This document shows positions 9,183 to 20,181 of a DNA stretch of 64,000 nt, piece by piece. Position 1 is the stretch's first letter. The number at the start of each line of letters is the position of its first letter. Source of the stretch: Prorocentrum cordatum (taxonomy: Eukaryota > Sar > Dinophyceae > Prorocentrales > Prorocentraceae); the NCBI GenBank assembly GCA_963575745.1, contig CAUYUJ010016704.1, forward strand, positions 126,001-190,000. The letters run 5' to 3'. Position numbers and translations under genes: made by a program. Below the pieces are notes generated by a model. It did no database searches, was not told where the DNA came from, and worked only from the letters and a program-made list of their open reading frames with translations.

Positions 9183-9923
9183 TCACCCCTCGAAGAAGTT
9201 GATGCGCTGCCTGGCCTCCCAGTAGCTCTGCTGCACAGTGCGCAGGCGGCGCTGGAGGTCGCCGTTGCGTTTCTTCTCTTTGCGCAGCTCCTCGTCTCTC
9301 TTCAGGTTCGTGCAGACCTTGAGCGACTCTGCCTTCAGATTCGCCGCCGTCTTGGCCAGCTTTTTGGCAGTCTCCTCCTTCTCCTTCTTCTCCTCAGATT
9401 GAACGCAAACAGGCGACATATGGAGGACTTGCCAAAGGAAAAAACTGTTTGGAGTTTTTGTTTTTGCAGGGGGTACTATGTCGCCAGATTGCGTTCCCGA
9501 TCCTGCAAGTAAGCCATCTTGAACTTTTTCGCCTCCGCCCACGCCTGCTCGGCATCCTCGCGGCGGGCCTCTGCAGCGTCCTTGGCGGCCTTGGCGTTGC
9601 GGAAATGCACGTTGGACCGCCTCCTGCGGAAAATGCGGAAATTAAGTTTCCGTATCATTTCGAAAGTGCCAAACCTATATTTAATGGTAGAATTTTGACA
9701 CGACCCACAAGGTCCTGAGGTTGTCTGCTTCGGTCTGTTGCTTTTTGGCTACCTGCCCAAACCGGCCCTTGAGCTTCAGCGCAGCCGCGCGGGCGCCCTC
9801 CGCCATCAAGCGCCGCGTTCGGGGCTGGAGCAGAAACTGGTGAAGGCGTTCGTTTGCCTTGTAGTCAGCGTTTTGTTTCAGTTTTGCCTGGTAGGCTTTC
9901 GTGCCCTTTTTGGGATTTCCCAT
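9183..9923 (-). CDS. Three-exon gene: 187-aa Lys/Arg-rich coiled-coil protein
   Basis: Minus strand. Exon 1 is 9923-9709 (ATG at 9923), exon 2 is 9623-9485 and exon 3 is 9392-9183 (stop at 9183-9185). Lengths of 215, 139 and 210 nt sum to 564 nt, exactly 188 codons. Intron 1 (9708-9624, 85 nt) is GT-AG with donor GTGGGT and acceptor TTTTCCGCAG. Intron 2 (9484-9393, 92 nt) is GC-AG, a donor class common in dinoflagellates. Joining removes stop codons that end each exon frame and gives one consistent charged helical protein. It starts MGNPKKGTKAYQAKLKQ, and the middle (NAKAAKDAAEARREDAEQAW) and C-terminus (ETAKKLAKTAANLKAESLK...) look like coiled coil. There is no enzyme motif; a structural or nucleic-acid-binding role is possible but unproven. 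A possible truncated SL relic lies 21 nt upstream of the ATG. Confidence 0.72.
9393..9484 (-). other. Intron 2 with transposon-like ends (introner candidate)
   Basis: A 92-nt GC-AG intron. A perfect 9-bp inverted repeat (TATGTCGCC at 9477-9485; its complement GGCGACATA at 9412-9420) lies near its two ends. A perfect 7-bp direct repeat (CAGATTG on the plus strand, 9395-9401 and 9485-9491) brackets it, as a target-site duplication would. This matches the structure described for introner elements in dinoflagellates and other protists. Confidence 0.6.
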
Positions 9924-9944
9924 TTGGGCTGAAACCTCGTTTGA

Positions 9945-9956
9945 CTTGAGCCAGAA
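9945..9956 (-). other. Possible truncated dinoSL relic upstream of the coiled-coil gene
   Basis: On the minus strand TTCTGGCTCAAG matches the last 12 nt of dinoSL at 11 of 12 positions, with nine exact at the 3' end. It ends 21 nt before the ATG at 9923. The match is short, so this is a tentative call; alternatively the AG is simply a trans-splice acceptor. Confidence 0.35.
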
Positions 9957-10196
9957 CCTCGTCGCGGCGCGACAATGATGCGAAAGAGCGAATTATTGTG
10001 AGAACGGAGTGAGGATAACTAATGCTCTGCTCACTTTCTTGTATTCCCCTCGTCCTTTACTCCCCGTCCTTTCCCTATAATCGCCCTCCTCTTCTTCCTC
10101 CTCGTCCTGCTCTTCCTCTGTTTCCTCTACTTCCTCCTCAGTCTCACCGTGTCCCCCGCTGACTGCTCGCACCACCGCCATCCTGATGTCCCCAGG

Positions 10197-10758
10197 AAAA
10201 ATCAAAATCGGAATTCGATTTTGATTTTTTTTGATTTTTTGCTTTTTTTATTTCAATTTCCCGAAGCCTCCCAATTGGGAGATTATTATTAGATTTCAGA
10301 GGGCACCAGGAATAAGAATTTCAAAAAAATCAAAAAAAAAAAAAAAAAAAAAAAATCAAAATAATCAAAATCGAATTCCGATTTTGATTTTTCTGATTTT
10401 TTTTTAATTTTCCAAATTCCCGAAGCCTCCCAATTGGGCAGGTCATTATAAGATTTCAGAGGGCACCAGGAATTTGAAAAAAAAAACAAAAAAAAATCAA
10501 AATCGAATTCCGATTTTGATTTTTTTTGATTTTTTTTTTTTTTTATTTTTCAAATTTCCGAAGCCTCCCAATTGGGAGATTATTACTAGATTTCAGAGGG
10601 CACCAGAAATAAGATAAAAAAAAAAAAAAAATCCGATTTTGATTTTTTGTTTTTTTTGTTTTTTTTTAAATTTTTCACATTCCCGAAGCCTCCCAATTGG
10701 GCAGGTTATTATAAGATTTCAGAGGGCACCAGGAATTTGAAACATTTTTTTATTTCAG

Positions 10759-10800
<42 letters not shown>

Positions 10801-11030
10801 GATTTTGATGTTTCTGAGTTTTTTGATTTTTCTGTTTTTTTTTTTAAAAAAAAATTTCCGAAGCCTCCCAATTGGGAAATTATTATTAGATTTCAGAGGG
10901 CACCAGGAATAAGAATTTCATTTTTTTATAAAAAAAAAAAAAAATGAATTCCGATTTTGTTTTGTTTGATCTTTTGCTTTTTTGGATCTTTTTAATTTCT
11001 CAAATTCCCGAAGCCTTCCGAAGCCTCCCA
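10197..11030. repeat. AT-rich tandem repeat (125-175-bp units) with poly(A)/(T) tracts and hairpins
   Basis: Six copies of the anchor CGAAGCCTCCCAATTGGG (the last decayed) lie near 10262, 10421, 10559, 10684, 10859 and 11009. Each is followed by AGATTTCAGAGGGCACCAGG and then by long A and T homopolymers. Unit junctions carry near-palindromes such as TCAAAATCGAATTCCGATTT. Copy-length differences come mainly from the homopolymers. Confidence 0.93.
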
Positions 11031-11080
11031 GAGGCGGGAAAACAGAAAACGACGCACACGCCCGAAACATCCCCCAATCA

Positions 11081-11089
11081 TATATATAT

Positions 11090-11121
<32 letters not shown>
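11081..11121. repeat. (TA)n(GA)n microsatellite
   Basis: A short (TA)n passes directly into (GA)n. The same order occurs at 21514-21547. Confidence 0.93.
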
Positions 11122-11128
<7 letters not shown>

Positions 11129-11159
11129 CTCGTCACCACTCTAGGTTCTGGATTCCAAC

Positions 11160-11790
11160 ATGTGGTTCGCGAGGTGCCTTTGACGGGCCTCGTAGAGCGG
11201 TCTTGGGAGCATCTGGGTGGCTCCTGGTGGCCTCTTGGGGGCCTCCTGGGCGACTGCTGGGGGCATCTTTGGGGCCTCCGGGTGGGGACGCCTCGGGGGC
11301 CTCTGGGGGGCTCTCGAAGCCATCTTAGGTGGAAAAGCTCGAATTGTAAGTTTGTGCTTCCCCTCTTGGGCCCTATTGGGCACCTCTTGGGGCCTTCTTC
11401 GGCCGTCTTAGGGCCCCTGGTGCCGTCTTGGAGCCCTCTTAGGCCGTCTTGGGGCGTTCCTGGGGACCTCATGAACCGTGTTGGGACGATCTTTGGGGGC
11501 CCTTGGGCCGTCTTGGCCGCTGGCAAAGACTCTGTCAAATACGTTTCCTTTCGAGGAATGCGATGATTGCTTATTATTGGGACCCTCTCGGCTGTCCTCC
11601 GGAAGCGCTCTTGGGCCGTTTTGGAGACCTCGTTGGCCGTCTTGAAGCTATATCCGACCGTCGTGGGGCTACCCTGCGATGATTCGACGCTCTCCTGGTC
11701 TGTCTTTGCACTCTGTGTGGGCCCTCTGGGGCTGACTTGGGGCTTCTTTGGAGGCTCCGGAGGCCCCAGGGGCGCGTTGGCGAGCTCCGC
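11160..11790. repeat. Degenerate 11-12-bp array (CCTCTTGGGGC type), block 3
   Basis: Words such as GGCCTCTTGGGG, CCGTCTTGGG and GGGCCTCCTGG recur every 10-12 bp. A non-repetitive insert at about 11520-11575 (TCGAGGAATGCGATG) separates two runs. The strand sense is opposite to blocks 1 and 2. Confidence 0.8.
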
Positions 11791-11848
11791 CCCCCACGCC
11801 TCCCCTGCGGCCGAATATTCTTCCTCAGGCGGTTCGGACATGTGCTCG

Positions 11849-11972
11849 GCATCGCTCGGACGTGTGCGTTTTTTCCTCGGCGAGGACCATCGAGGAGTAT
11901 CCTTGATCATTTGGCGAAAAAACCACGCACGAAACCGAAGAAAGCACACGGAATGGACGTCCGAGCGATGGC
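11849..11972 (+). mobile_element. Short inverted-repeat element, family B, copy 1
   Basis: The left end is GCATCGCTCGGACGT and the right end is ACGTCCGAGCGATGGC, which are inverted copies of each other. The interior contains TTCCTCGGCGAGGACCATCG. A second copy in the same orientation is at 56939-57068. There is no coding capacity, so it is a non-autonomous (MITE-like) element. Confidence 0.75.
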
Positions 11973-14639
11973 GAGGGTGGCGACCGTTTCGAGAGGCCCT
12001 CCCAGGGTCCTCAGCTTGGCCTCGACTGCCCGCCCCTAGGGCCCAAGAGGCCGTCCAGCGGATGCAGCCTCTAAGGAGGTCTGTTCCAACATGTTCTTCA
12101 GATACCGCCCCGCGAGTTCACGGGAGCCACGTGAGGGCAGCTTACTTCCCTCGTCCCTCCTTTGTAATCCCTCCCTTCGCGATCGTGCCGCATTTGTCCT
12201 GCCAGCTCCTCTCGCCTCCCCCCCTTGCTCCTCCGCCCCGCCCTCCTTTTTATCCTCCCTCTGTTTCTCCTTCCGCTGCGCCTCTCATCCCTGCTGCAGC
12301 CCGTATCATCGTTTCTCCCTCCTCCTTCCCTCCCTTCCTTCCCTAGCCCTTCCTCTGTGCAGGGGACCTGGTGGCACTTACGGCATCCAGCCCAGGTTCC
12401 CAAGGCTCGTTCGTCGGATTCCCCGTCCCAGCGTTATCCAAACTCCACATTCCCTGGGTTGTCGGTTTCGATCGTTTTTGTTGCACTCGATCGCAGCTCA
12501 CTGTTTTGCAGTGTATTTGTGTTGCGCACTGATGCCTCGCAACGTATTTCTTTACATTGCTCAGCTGCAACTGGGTGTACATGTCATTGCATGTCCTTGC
12601 AATTGCCTTACTAACGGTTCCTTGCACTGATGCGTGTTAATTTAAGTCTCGATGGGTTGTCGCTGCATCCGCTTACCACGATAGTGCGTATTGCATTTCA
12701 CTTCCACTAGGAAGCATTACAAGGATTCCACGGCTGTTGCATATGTGCGCACATGCGTGGAACTGTGAACCGTAAGGCCGGTTGCTTGCTAGAACCTGAG
12801 CTCGTGTGGTTCAGGTAATTGTAACTGTAGTTATGCCATCGCGTCGCAGGGCAAAGGCGGAGAGAAGAGAGGGCACAGGGTTGTCAATGACGAGTGTCGG
12901 GAATATCAACAGCAAAAGTAGAACAGCGGGAAGGGCATGGAATATGTGGGAAAGCGGTTGGAGTAGGAGGGGCAGGGGCATGAAGAGAAATGAGGAAGAG
13001 GATGACGCCAACCACTACGAGAGGGAACTCGTTATGTTAAGAGCCTGAGAGGGATGTTGAGAAGGTGGTGGTGCAATTCAAAGCGGATGAGGAGGAGCAG
13101 CAGGAGGAGCTTGATTATAGCTAGGCGCGGAACGATATTGTTGCTGCGCGGAAATGATTCCGCATGCTCGGCATGTCCAAGGTATGTGTCCCCCAGCAAT
13201 GTTTTGCTTAGGGTGTTCCAATTGACACTGGCGAGCCCAACAGGAGGAACACGGTCCAGGGTGGGTGGCGTGAATTGGCACTGGTAGATCGGAGCCCGAC
13301 AGGTCGCTTCTTGGAGCCCTCTAGGGGCGCTCTAATGCAACGCTGTGGGGGTCTCGGTGGGACGTTTCATGGCCACTTTGAGGCGTTTTGTGGCGGTCTT
13401 GTGACATTTTGGAGGCATGCTGAGCCATGTTGGGTTGCAGTGGGTCCTTTCGGACGCCACCTTAGGCTATCTGAAGCCCTCTTGGAGCAACATTGGACCA
13501 GCTTAGATGTTGTGACCGCTCGCGCCCGGAACGCCACAAGTTGTCACGCTCACTCCCGCCCGCCTTTCCCTCACGTAAGCAACACCCGAGACTCAGCATA
13601 GGCAGAGGGAGCCGTCGGATGGACAGCCTGTTTGGAGCCACTACAGGCGCCAGGGGCGCAACGCCAGAGGTTCGCCATGCGTGCTAGGTCCACCACGCTC
13701 ACAGGGTGCGCCAGGTGCCTCAGGTGTCCATGCGTGCGGGACGCACTTGGTGCCTAGTGCACCAGATGCTCCACGTGCGCCAAGTGGGCAGCCGCACTAC
13801 TTGCGTAACGCGCGCAGAGTGTCCCACGTGCGCCAACGCACGGGACAGCACGCATCGAGCAGCGTGTCGACATTCCCACATGTGTTGCCGAAACCCAGCG
13901 TAAAGTAGCGGCGGGTGGTCAGCATGATGCATGGCGCGCGTGTACCCGCAAGCATCTTGCATTGGATTATGACTCAGGTAGTGGACGAGTGCGCAGCGTT
14001 GCCGCGACGTGCATGTTGCACTGTAGATTGACAGGGATGGTTCCCTGGGGTTTCACCGGGATTTCCTTGTTGCCCTACTTTGCTGAGTTCCACATTGCAT
14101 CGTAATGGTGTGAAGCGTATTTGCTTTGCGTTGCTGCGCACGAAGTTTGGCAAGGAAGTGCGTTGTTTATGTTAGCATTGGGTTGCTTATCATATATGTG
14201 CATTGGCTTGCATTGCATGACATTGGTTTTGATTGATCAGTATGTGTTTGCATCGTACATGTTGCCATGTGAGCCGTGATGCATTGCATTACGTCACAGT
14301 GCACTGTGTTTAATCCGCCGTCTTGTGTATGCCGTTTTTTGAGCTGCAATGAATTGCACTGCCTGGTTCGAGTGACGCAACTGTCGGTGACAAGACGCTG
14401 ATGAACGGCTGTACAGGCTGGCTGCTGGCTAAGATAGCAGCTCATGTCCATGCCACGCCATTCACCTGCATCCAGGCAGCTATTGAATGCATATTTCTAA
14501 TTTCTAACGCTTTGCGGATCCTCACCAGAACGATGCATGTGCGAATTGCCCCGAGAAGAGAACTGGAGTTCCATTGGAAGACAAAAGGAAGCACACATCA
14601 TAGTTGGGATGAGCCTGAGCATATCACCTGGCCTCCTGG
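11973..14639. other. No gene recognised
   Basis: Between 12080 and 12360 the plus strand is pyrimidine-rich, and from about 12470 to 14500 words like TTGCATTG and GCATTGCA are frequent. Around 13680-13880 there is a GC-rich patch with repeated CGTGCGCCA/CACGTGCGCC words. Short open frames exist on both strands but none carries a recognisable motif. No mobile-element ends are seen. Confidence 0.45.
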
Positions 14640-14850
14640 ATCACTATTTGGAGGAAGTGCGTGGGCCCTTTGGGGTGTCTTTGGGGCCCTCACGGGGCTC
14701 TCTGGGGGCCCTGGTGGCAGCCTTTAGGGTCCTCGTGGGGCCGGGAGGCCATCGACCAAATCCATGTTGCCCCTCCGGGATCCCGACATCTCGCCTCTTG
14801 GGGCAGTATTAGGGCTCTCTTGGACGACGTCTTGAGGCCTTCTCGAGGCC
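14640..14850. repeat. Degenerate 11-12-bp array, block 4
   Basis: A short run of CTTTGGGGCCCTC, GGCTCTCTGGGGGCC and GGCCTTCTCGAGGCC words. Confidence 0.7.
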
Positions 14851-14899
14851 TCAGAAACCCATGGGAACAGAAAGCCAAGGAGGCACAACCTTTGCGGGC

Positions 14900-15125
14900 C
14901 CCGGAAACGGCAGCGCGGTTTTTTCACCGTTTCCAAAAAAATGTCCCTTGAAAATGGAAACTGCAAAAAAAACGGCGACCGGAAACGGCAAAAAAACGGC
15001 TCCAGGATTGGAACCGGAGCCGGAACCGGTCGAAAAACGGCGACGGAGCCGGTAAAAAAAGGCGTCGGAACCGACAAAAAAACGGCAAAACGGAACCGGT
15101 AACAAAAACGGCCCTGTCGTTTCCA
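14900..15125. repeat. Degenerate GGAACCGG/AAAAACGGC minisatellite
   Basis: Blocks such as CGGAAACGGCAAAAAAACGG and GGAGCCGGAACCGG recur at 15-25-bp intervals with A-tracts between them. The A-tracts alternate with CGG words at roughly two helical turns. Confidence 0.8.
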
Positions 15126-15301
15126 GGGTCCACTAAGGGCACAACTCATCTCAGATCAAAACCAAATGTGGTTATGTCAATGTGGTTCCTCGGTGACGTC
15201 CTTGGGAGACTCCCGGGCCACCTCGAGTCGCTTTCTTGGTATCGCTTGTAAACATGTCGGAGGCGATCCTGGGCCACCCTTGGCTATACTGCATGATGTT
15301 G

Positions 15302-15481
15302 TACAGTCGGGGCCCTGAAGGAGGAACCCTTTTGGTTGGGGAGGGGCTCCGCGTTCCTTAAGTGTTTCACAGCTTGCCTCAGGTTTTCTTTATGTTTTCG
15401 ATAGGAAATCGAAGTTTAACTTATTGAAAAAAGGGGCCTCGTTCCTTATTTAGGGTTCCTTAGGTCAAGGCCCCGACTGTA
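15302..15481 (+). mobile_element. MITE-like element, family A, copy 1
   Basis: The body (15304-15479, 176 bp) starts CAGTCGGGGCC and ends GGCCCCGACTG, with TA on both sides as the target duplication. Imperfect terminal inverted repeats extend about 26 bp and include AAGGAACCC. There is no ORF. TA duplication and short TIRs suggest mobilisation by a Tc1/mariner-type transposase, which is not seen here. Confidence 0.88.
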
Positions 15482-16820
15482 GGTCATCTTGGGTGGTTGG
15501 GGGCAATGTCGGAACCATCCTGGGCCCAACCGGACCTTTTGGCAATTTGCGGTCCCCCTCGTCCAGGCCCAGGGGGGACTTCATTATTCTGGCGCGCGCA
15601 GGGGAAGGCGTCAAGCTCACCCCTAAGCGGAACCAGGGCATGTACTAGAAATACTGGCCCGCCAAACCAGCTACGCCCAAGGGGATCGTGGGGCCTGGTG
15701 GAACTGGGTCCAGCGCTTCTTGCTCTGAGAGCCCCGAGCTTTCCAGAACAACCGCGGCGCCCCGCGCGTCTTCCAATGAAGCTGCCCGGGGAGGCTTGGA
15801 TCGGCTTTGCGCCCTCCCTCGGGATACGGTGCAGACGGGGGCCCACCATCGGTGTACCCGTGCCCAGGGCCTCGTGCCAGAGACGCTCCCCTGAGTTCCA
15901 GCAGCAGCACGAGTGCACTCCACCACTCCCGTCAGAAGCGAGAGAAGGACGCACACGTACAGGAGCCCACGTCGGTTTCCGGAGTGCGCACTGCGCCAGC
16001 GTTCGCATCGCGAGGCTGGTCTCGCGGATGGGGGGGCCCGGTTTTCAGGTAAGTGGTCGGGCGCGTAGGTCTTCTGTGGGCTCCCCTGCCTCGGAGATCC
16101 CCACCGGGGCCGCCCCGCGCAGCGGCCCGCGGCCGCGGCTCGCCGGGCCAGGAACGCGAAGGACCTGGAGGCGCACCGAGCCTTCCTGGACGAGGCGCCC
16201 GCCCCCCCCGGGGACCCTCGGCTGTCCCGCGAGCGGCCCGACCGGCCGTGCCATCGCGCCTTCCCCGCTCCCTGGCTGCAGGGCGGCTGCGCACGCCAGC
16301 AGGCCGCGCTGGGCCGGAGCTGTGGGCGCAGCGGGGCGTCGACGCCCGCAGGACCAAGAGGATGCCCAAGGATCCCCCAGCATTAGGGAGGACTCTCGGG
16401 GGTGTCGCAGGGTTCCCGAAGGATTCCCGAGGTCCTTCAGAAGCCTCACGGGAACCCAGCCAGGCAGAATCTGGCAGCTTGCCATCCTGCCACGCTTCAA
16501 CATACGAGGGGGCAAGACGAGGGAGGAGGAGGGCAGGGGAGAAAGGGGCAGTAGGGCCGGAAGGCTGCCCATTCCCGGTCCTGGCTGCGTGCGCGTCCGG
16601 AAGCGCATGGCCGGTCGTTGGTTCGGGTTTCGAGGCGGCTGCGCCCTGAGCACTGGTCGGGGCTGGATCAGAAGCCAAACGACAACACCCCACCTAGGAC
16701 CCAGCGACGCTGAAAGCTTAGGCACCTGCCCCGCCGCAGCCGCGGCGTGGTATCACGGAGACCGAAGCATCGCCGGAATGAGTGCGCGGCGAGGTGGCAG
16801 CGATGCAACACGGCGGGCCG
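15482..16820. other. GC-rich region, no gene supported
   Basis: A 446-codon frame (15497-16837) and several overlapping frames on both strands are open because the DNA is GC-rich and stop-poor; none shows a domain. The segment at about 16365-16530 resembles 20780-21000: both have GGATTCC(C)-type words, then CTTGCCAT.C..CCACGC, ACATAC.AG.GGGCAAGA and GAGGGAGGAGG. That marks a dispersed repeat. Confidence 0.5.
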
Positions 16821-16993
16821 TACAGTCGGGCCGCTGAATGAGGAACCCTTTTCGTTGGTGCTCGGTGCTCCTTCCCTGTGTTTGCAGCCTGTCTTGGGTT
16901 GTCCTCAGTTCTTCCGTGGGACATCGAAGTTTCACCTATGGAGGAAAAGGGGCCTCTTTCCTCACGGAAGGCTCCTTGTGACTCGGGGGTGGA
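16821..16993 (+). mobile_element. MITE-like element, family A, copy 2 (diverged)
   Basis: It starts TACAGTCGGGCCGCTGAA, has the AGGAACCCTTTTCGTTGG segment and AAAAGGGGCCTC near the 3' end, but the right terminal repeat is decayed (CTTGTGACTCGGGG). A further fragment of the 3' half follows at about 17095-17185 (CTAAAGGGGGCC, GAAAGGCTCCTTATGAC). Confidence 0.7.
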
Positions 16994-17372
16994 CAGAAAC
17001 CCCAACAGTGACACGTCGATTCGTGAATTGTCCGTCTTCGGTTCTCGAGAGGGCGCCGCGGCCGTTGTTTTCCAGGCTTGCGCCCGCCAGGTTTGGGCCT
17101 CAGGTCGTTTTTTTTGTCACTAAACCACGTTTTGCTAAAGGGGGGCCTGTCCATCCCCGAAAGGCTCCTTATGACAGCGTTTCGACTGCAGGTGTGGTGG
17201 CGTCCTTCGGTTCTCTTGGCCACTGCCAGCGGCCAGAGAGGCCCACGGCGGCTCCACAAAGAGCGGGGGCGGCACCCGCTGCTCCACCGGCCCTCCGCGG
17301 TCCAAGCCGCCGGCTGCCTGCCGGGAGCCGCCCGTGACGAGGCGGCGGCGGGCCCCCAGCGATCGGACCCAG

Positions 17373-17608
17373 GTTGGGCGGGAGGTGTTCGCCGCCGAAC
17401 GGAGCACTCAGGCTCAGATTTGCGCAATCACTTGGGCCAGAGCTGCATTGCGAACATCGGACCGCGGAGGGTCCGATTTGGCAGCTAGCTAGGGCGGGAG
17501 CTGTTCCCCGCTAAACGGAGCACTAAGGATCCGATGTGCGCAGTCAGCTGGGCGGGAGCGGTATTGCGCGAGCCAGATCGCTGGGGGTCCGATTTGGCAG
17601 CCGCCAAG
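17373..17608. repeat. Two-unit tandem repeat, 119-bp period
   Basis: Units 17373-17491 and 17492-17608 share GGGCGGGAG, CGAACGGAGCACT or CTAAACGGAGCACTAAGG, and GGGTCCGATTTGGCAGC near the end. Confidence 0.8.
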
Positions 17609-17875
17609 GATCGGGGAAACGTAAGACTCGAGTCAGCCGGAGCTCGGGTTTGCCGACGTTTTTTTGGGCGAGCGCGTCCTGGAGTTTGACGGTCCAGGTT
17701 TCGTGGGATGTTTGCAGCGGGAGCCCGCGTCAATTTTCAGATTGGGCCTCGTCATTCCCTACCTCGGCTCTGCCTAGAAGGGTTCTTACTCGGTTTGCTT
17801 AAAGGGCCGGGCAGTGGGAACCGGCCCGGGCGGTTCCCCCGGCATCCGCCCCGCGGTTCCCCCAGTTACGTCCCC

Positions 17876-18430
17876 TTAGCTTGGCGTTGCTTATCTCATC
17901 TTAGCTTAGCTTATGCCATCTTAGTTTAGCTTAGCTTCATCTTAGTTCAGGATTATCTTAGCTTAGCTTACCTTCATCTTAGCTTCGCTGAGCTTTAGCA
18001 TAGCATAGCACAGCATAGCATAGCATAGCGTAGCATAGCGCAGCACAGCATAGCATAGCATAGCATAGCCCAGCATAGCATAGCATAGCGCAGCATAGCA
18101 TAGCATAGCGCAGCACAGCACAACACAGCATAGCACAGCGCAGCATAGCATAGCATAGCAGAGCAGAGCATAGCATAGCACAGCAGCAAAGGAAAAGCAA
18201 AGCAACAGCAGCGACAGCAAAGCAAAGCACAAGCAACGCAAAGCAAAGCAAAGCAAAAGCAAACGCAAAGCAAAGGAAAGGCAAAGCAAAAGCAGTGTGC
18301 GACAGATGCCGAGCTAGCCTCGATGGCCGGACCGGAGCCCCCGCACAGCATAGCATAGCATCGCATAGCATCGCATAGCATAGCGCAGCATAGCATAGCA
18401 TGGCATGGCATAGCATAGCATAGCATAGCA
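17876..18430. repeat. Pentanucleotide array: TTAGC, (AGCAT)n and (AAAGC)n
   Basis: Three related phases are seen: TTAGC/TTAGCTTA words (17876-17995), (GCATA)n with GCACA and GCGCA variants (17995-18185), and (AAAGC)n with AACAG variants (18186-18295). A second (GCATA)n block lies at 18343-18430, after a 48-bp spacer. Minus-strand Met-Leu-Cys-Tyr-Ala frames are artefacts. Confidence 0.95.
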
Positions 18431-19911
18431 ACTAATGCTGCTTTCCTAGGGGTTCCAACTTCTAGGTAGGGTCGCACTGGGGTAATTTTTATGATGGCCC
18501 CATCGGGCCCAACCCGAGTCCCCCGCACCCGAGTCTTACGTCTCCCCGAAAGGAGAGAGGTGTTGCGTCTGCCGGCTGATGTCGGGCGAAGAGAACTAAC
18601 TATACACGTGCACCGATCCTGGCGAGGCCCGTCCTCGACCCAGGATCGGGCATAGACCTTCCTGGCCAAGGTAGCGGGCGTATGCACCGGGCCTAGCCAG
18701 AATCGGTGTATGTGCATAGTTCCCTCTTCATCTAATGATGTTCCCGAGATGTTGGACCGCTCGGGCGGGCTTTTGTCTGCCATGCATGCAGGCCTCGGCC
18801 CCCCCGCTGGCCCCACTGGCGTTCCCCCGGGGGGCGTGGGCGGGGCGGGCGCCCCCGGGGTGCCGGAGGAGGGGGCGTGGGGCGGGAGCGGCACAATTCA
18901 GGGGCCCCTGCCGAGCCCCGCAGGGGCCCCTGTTTTTTTTTTTGTTGGTCTTGTGCCCCTTTATGATCCCTCGGGGTTCCCGATGGTTCCTCGGGACTGC
19001 GGCGGGTTCCAAACGGATGCCTGAGGTTTCTTGATGAGTCCTCATGGCTCCCCAGGGCTCCTCAGAGTTCCCCAAGACTCCCTAGGGTTACTCAGGATTC
19101 CAGAAGATCCCTCAGGATCGAGAAGGATTCCACACGTTTCCGCCCGAGTCTGGAGGGCTCCCGGCGACACTCCGCAGCAAGGCTCGGACAGCTTGGGCCC
19201 GAGTGCATCTCCCCTCGCCTCGGCTCTGCGGTTTGCGCGTCCCCGCCAGCCGTCCAGACTCGGCGTGCCCGATTGCGATCTTGGCGATCCGCTCGCTGAC
19301 CGAGATTCGATGGCGACCGCTCGCACGCCCCCTGCGCCTGCCCACAGGGGCACTCGGCCGCCGTTGCAGGGCCGGCCCACGTGGCCACAGCGCCGTGCCG
19401 AGCGGGGAGCCGAGCCCGACACGGCGCCGGAGGTGACGAGCGGGCTTCTCGGCAGGTTGGACGAGCGCTCCTTGCAGGAGCTCGCTGCCCGCCCGGTCCT
19501 GCTGGGCTGCGCAGGTTACCAGTTTGAAACATATCCCTATCCCTATGTTTGGCATCACTTCACCTCGATGCCGATCTTCAGGGTTCCCTCAGTTTCTGAG
19601 GGCCTATCCCCAAGATTGTCCTCGCTTTTTTTGCTCGCCCATCTCAGGGATAGGGGTACGCTCGAGGCTGGTTGTGGGCGGGGCGCGCGGGGCAGGCCTG
19701 GCAGGCGGCGCAGGAGGAGCCCGGGGAGGGCGCTGCAGGGCAGAGCGCGCGCCCGGGCCACGCGGCCTCGAGGGCGAAGCGAGGCGTGCGCCGGCACCGT
19801 GGTCCTCCGCGCGGTTCGGCCCTGCTCGTTCGTGCCCTTGGTCCGCCTCCGGTGTTCGCCGCATGGCTTCAGCACCCGGCATGGTCCAAGATGGCTCTGA
19901 GAGGGTCCAGA
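18431..19911. other. No gene recognised; GGATTCC-type degenerate repeat inside
   Basis: This is GC-rich DNA. From about 19025 to 19140 imperfect words TCCTCAGGATTCC, CCCCAGGGCTCC and GATCCCTCAGGATC recur. The same word family recurs at 20515-20660 and 20760-20870. Open frames on both strands lack motifs. Confidence 0.5.

Positions 19912-20181
<270 letters not shown>

Noticed and set aside
15497-16837. 446-codon plus-strand frame
   Set aside because: GC-rich stop-poor DNA with several equally long overlapping frames on both strands; no motif, and it includes dispersed-repeat sequence and the edge of MITE A2.
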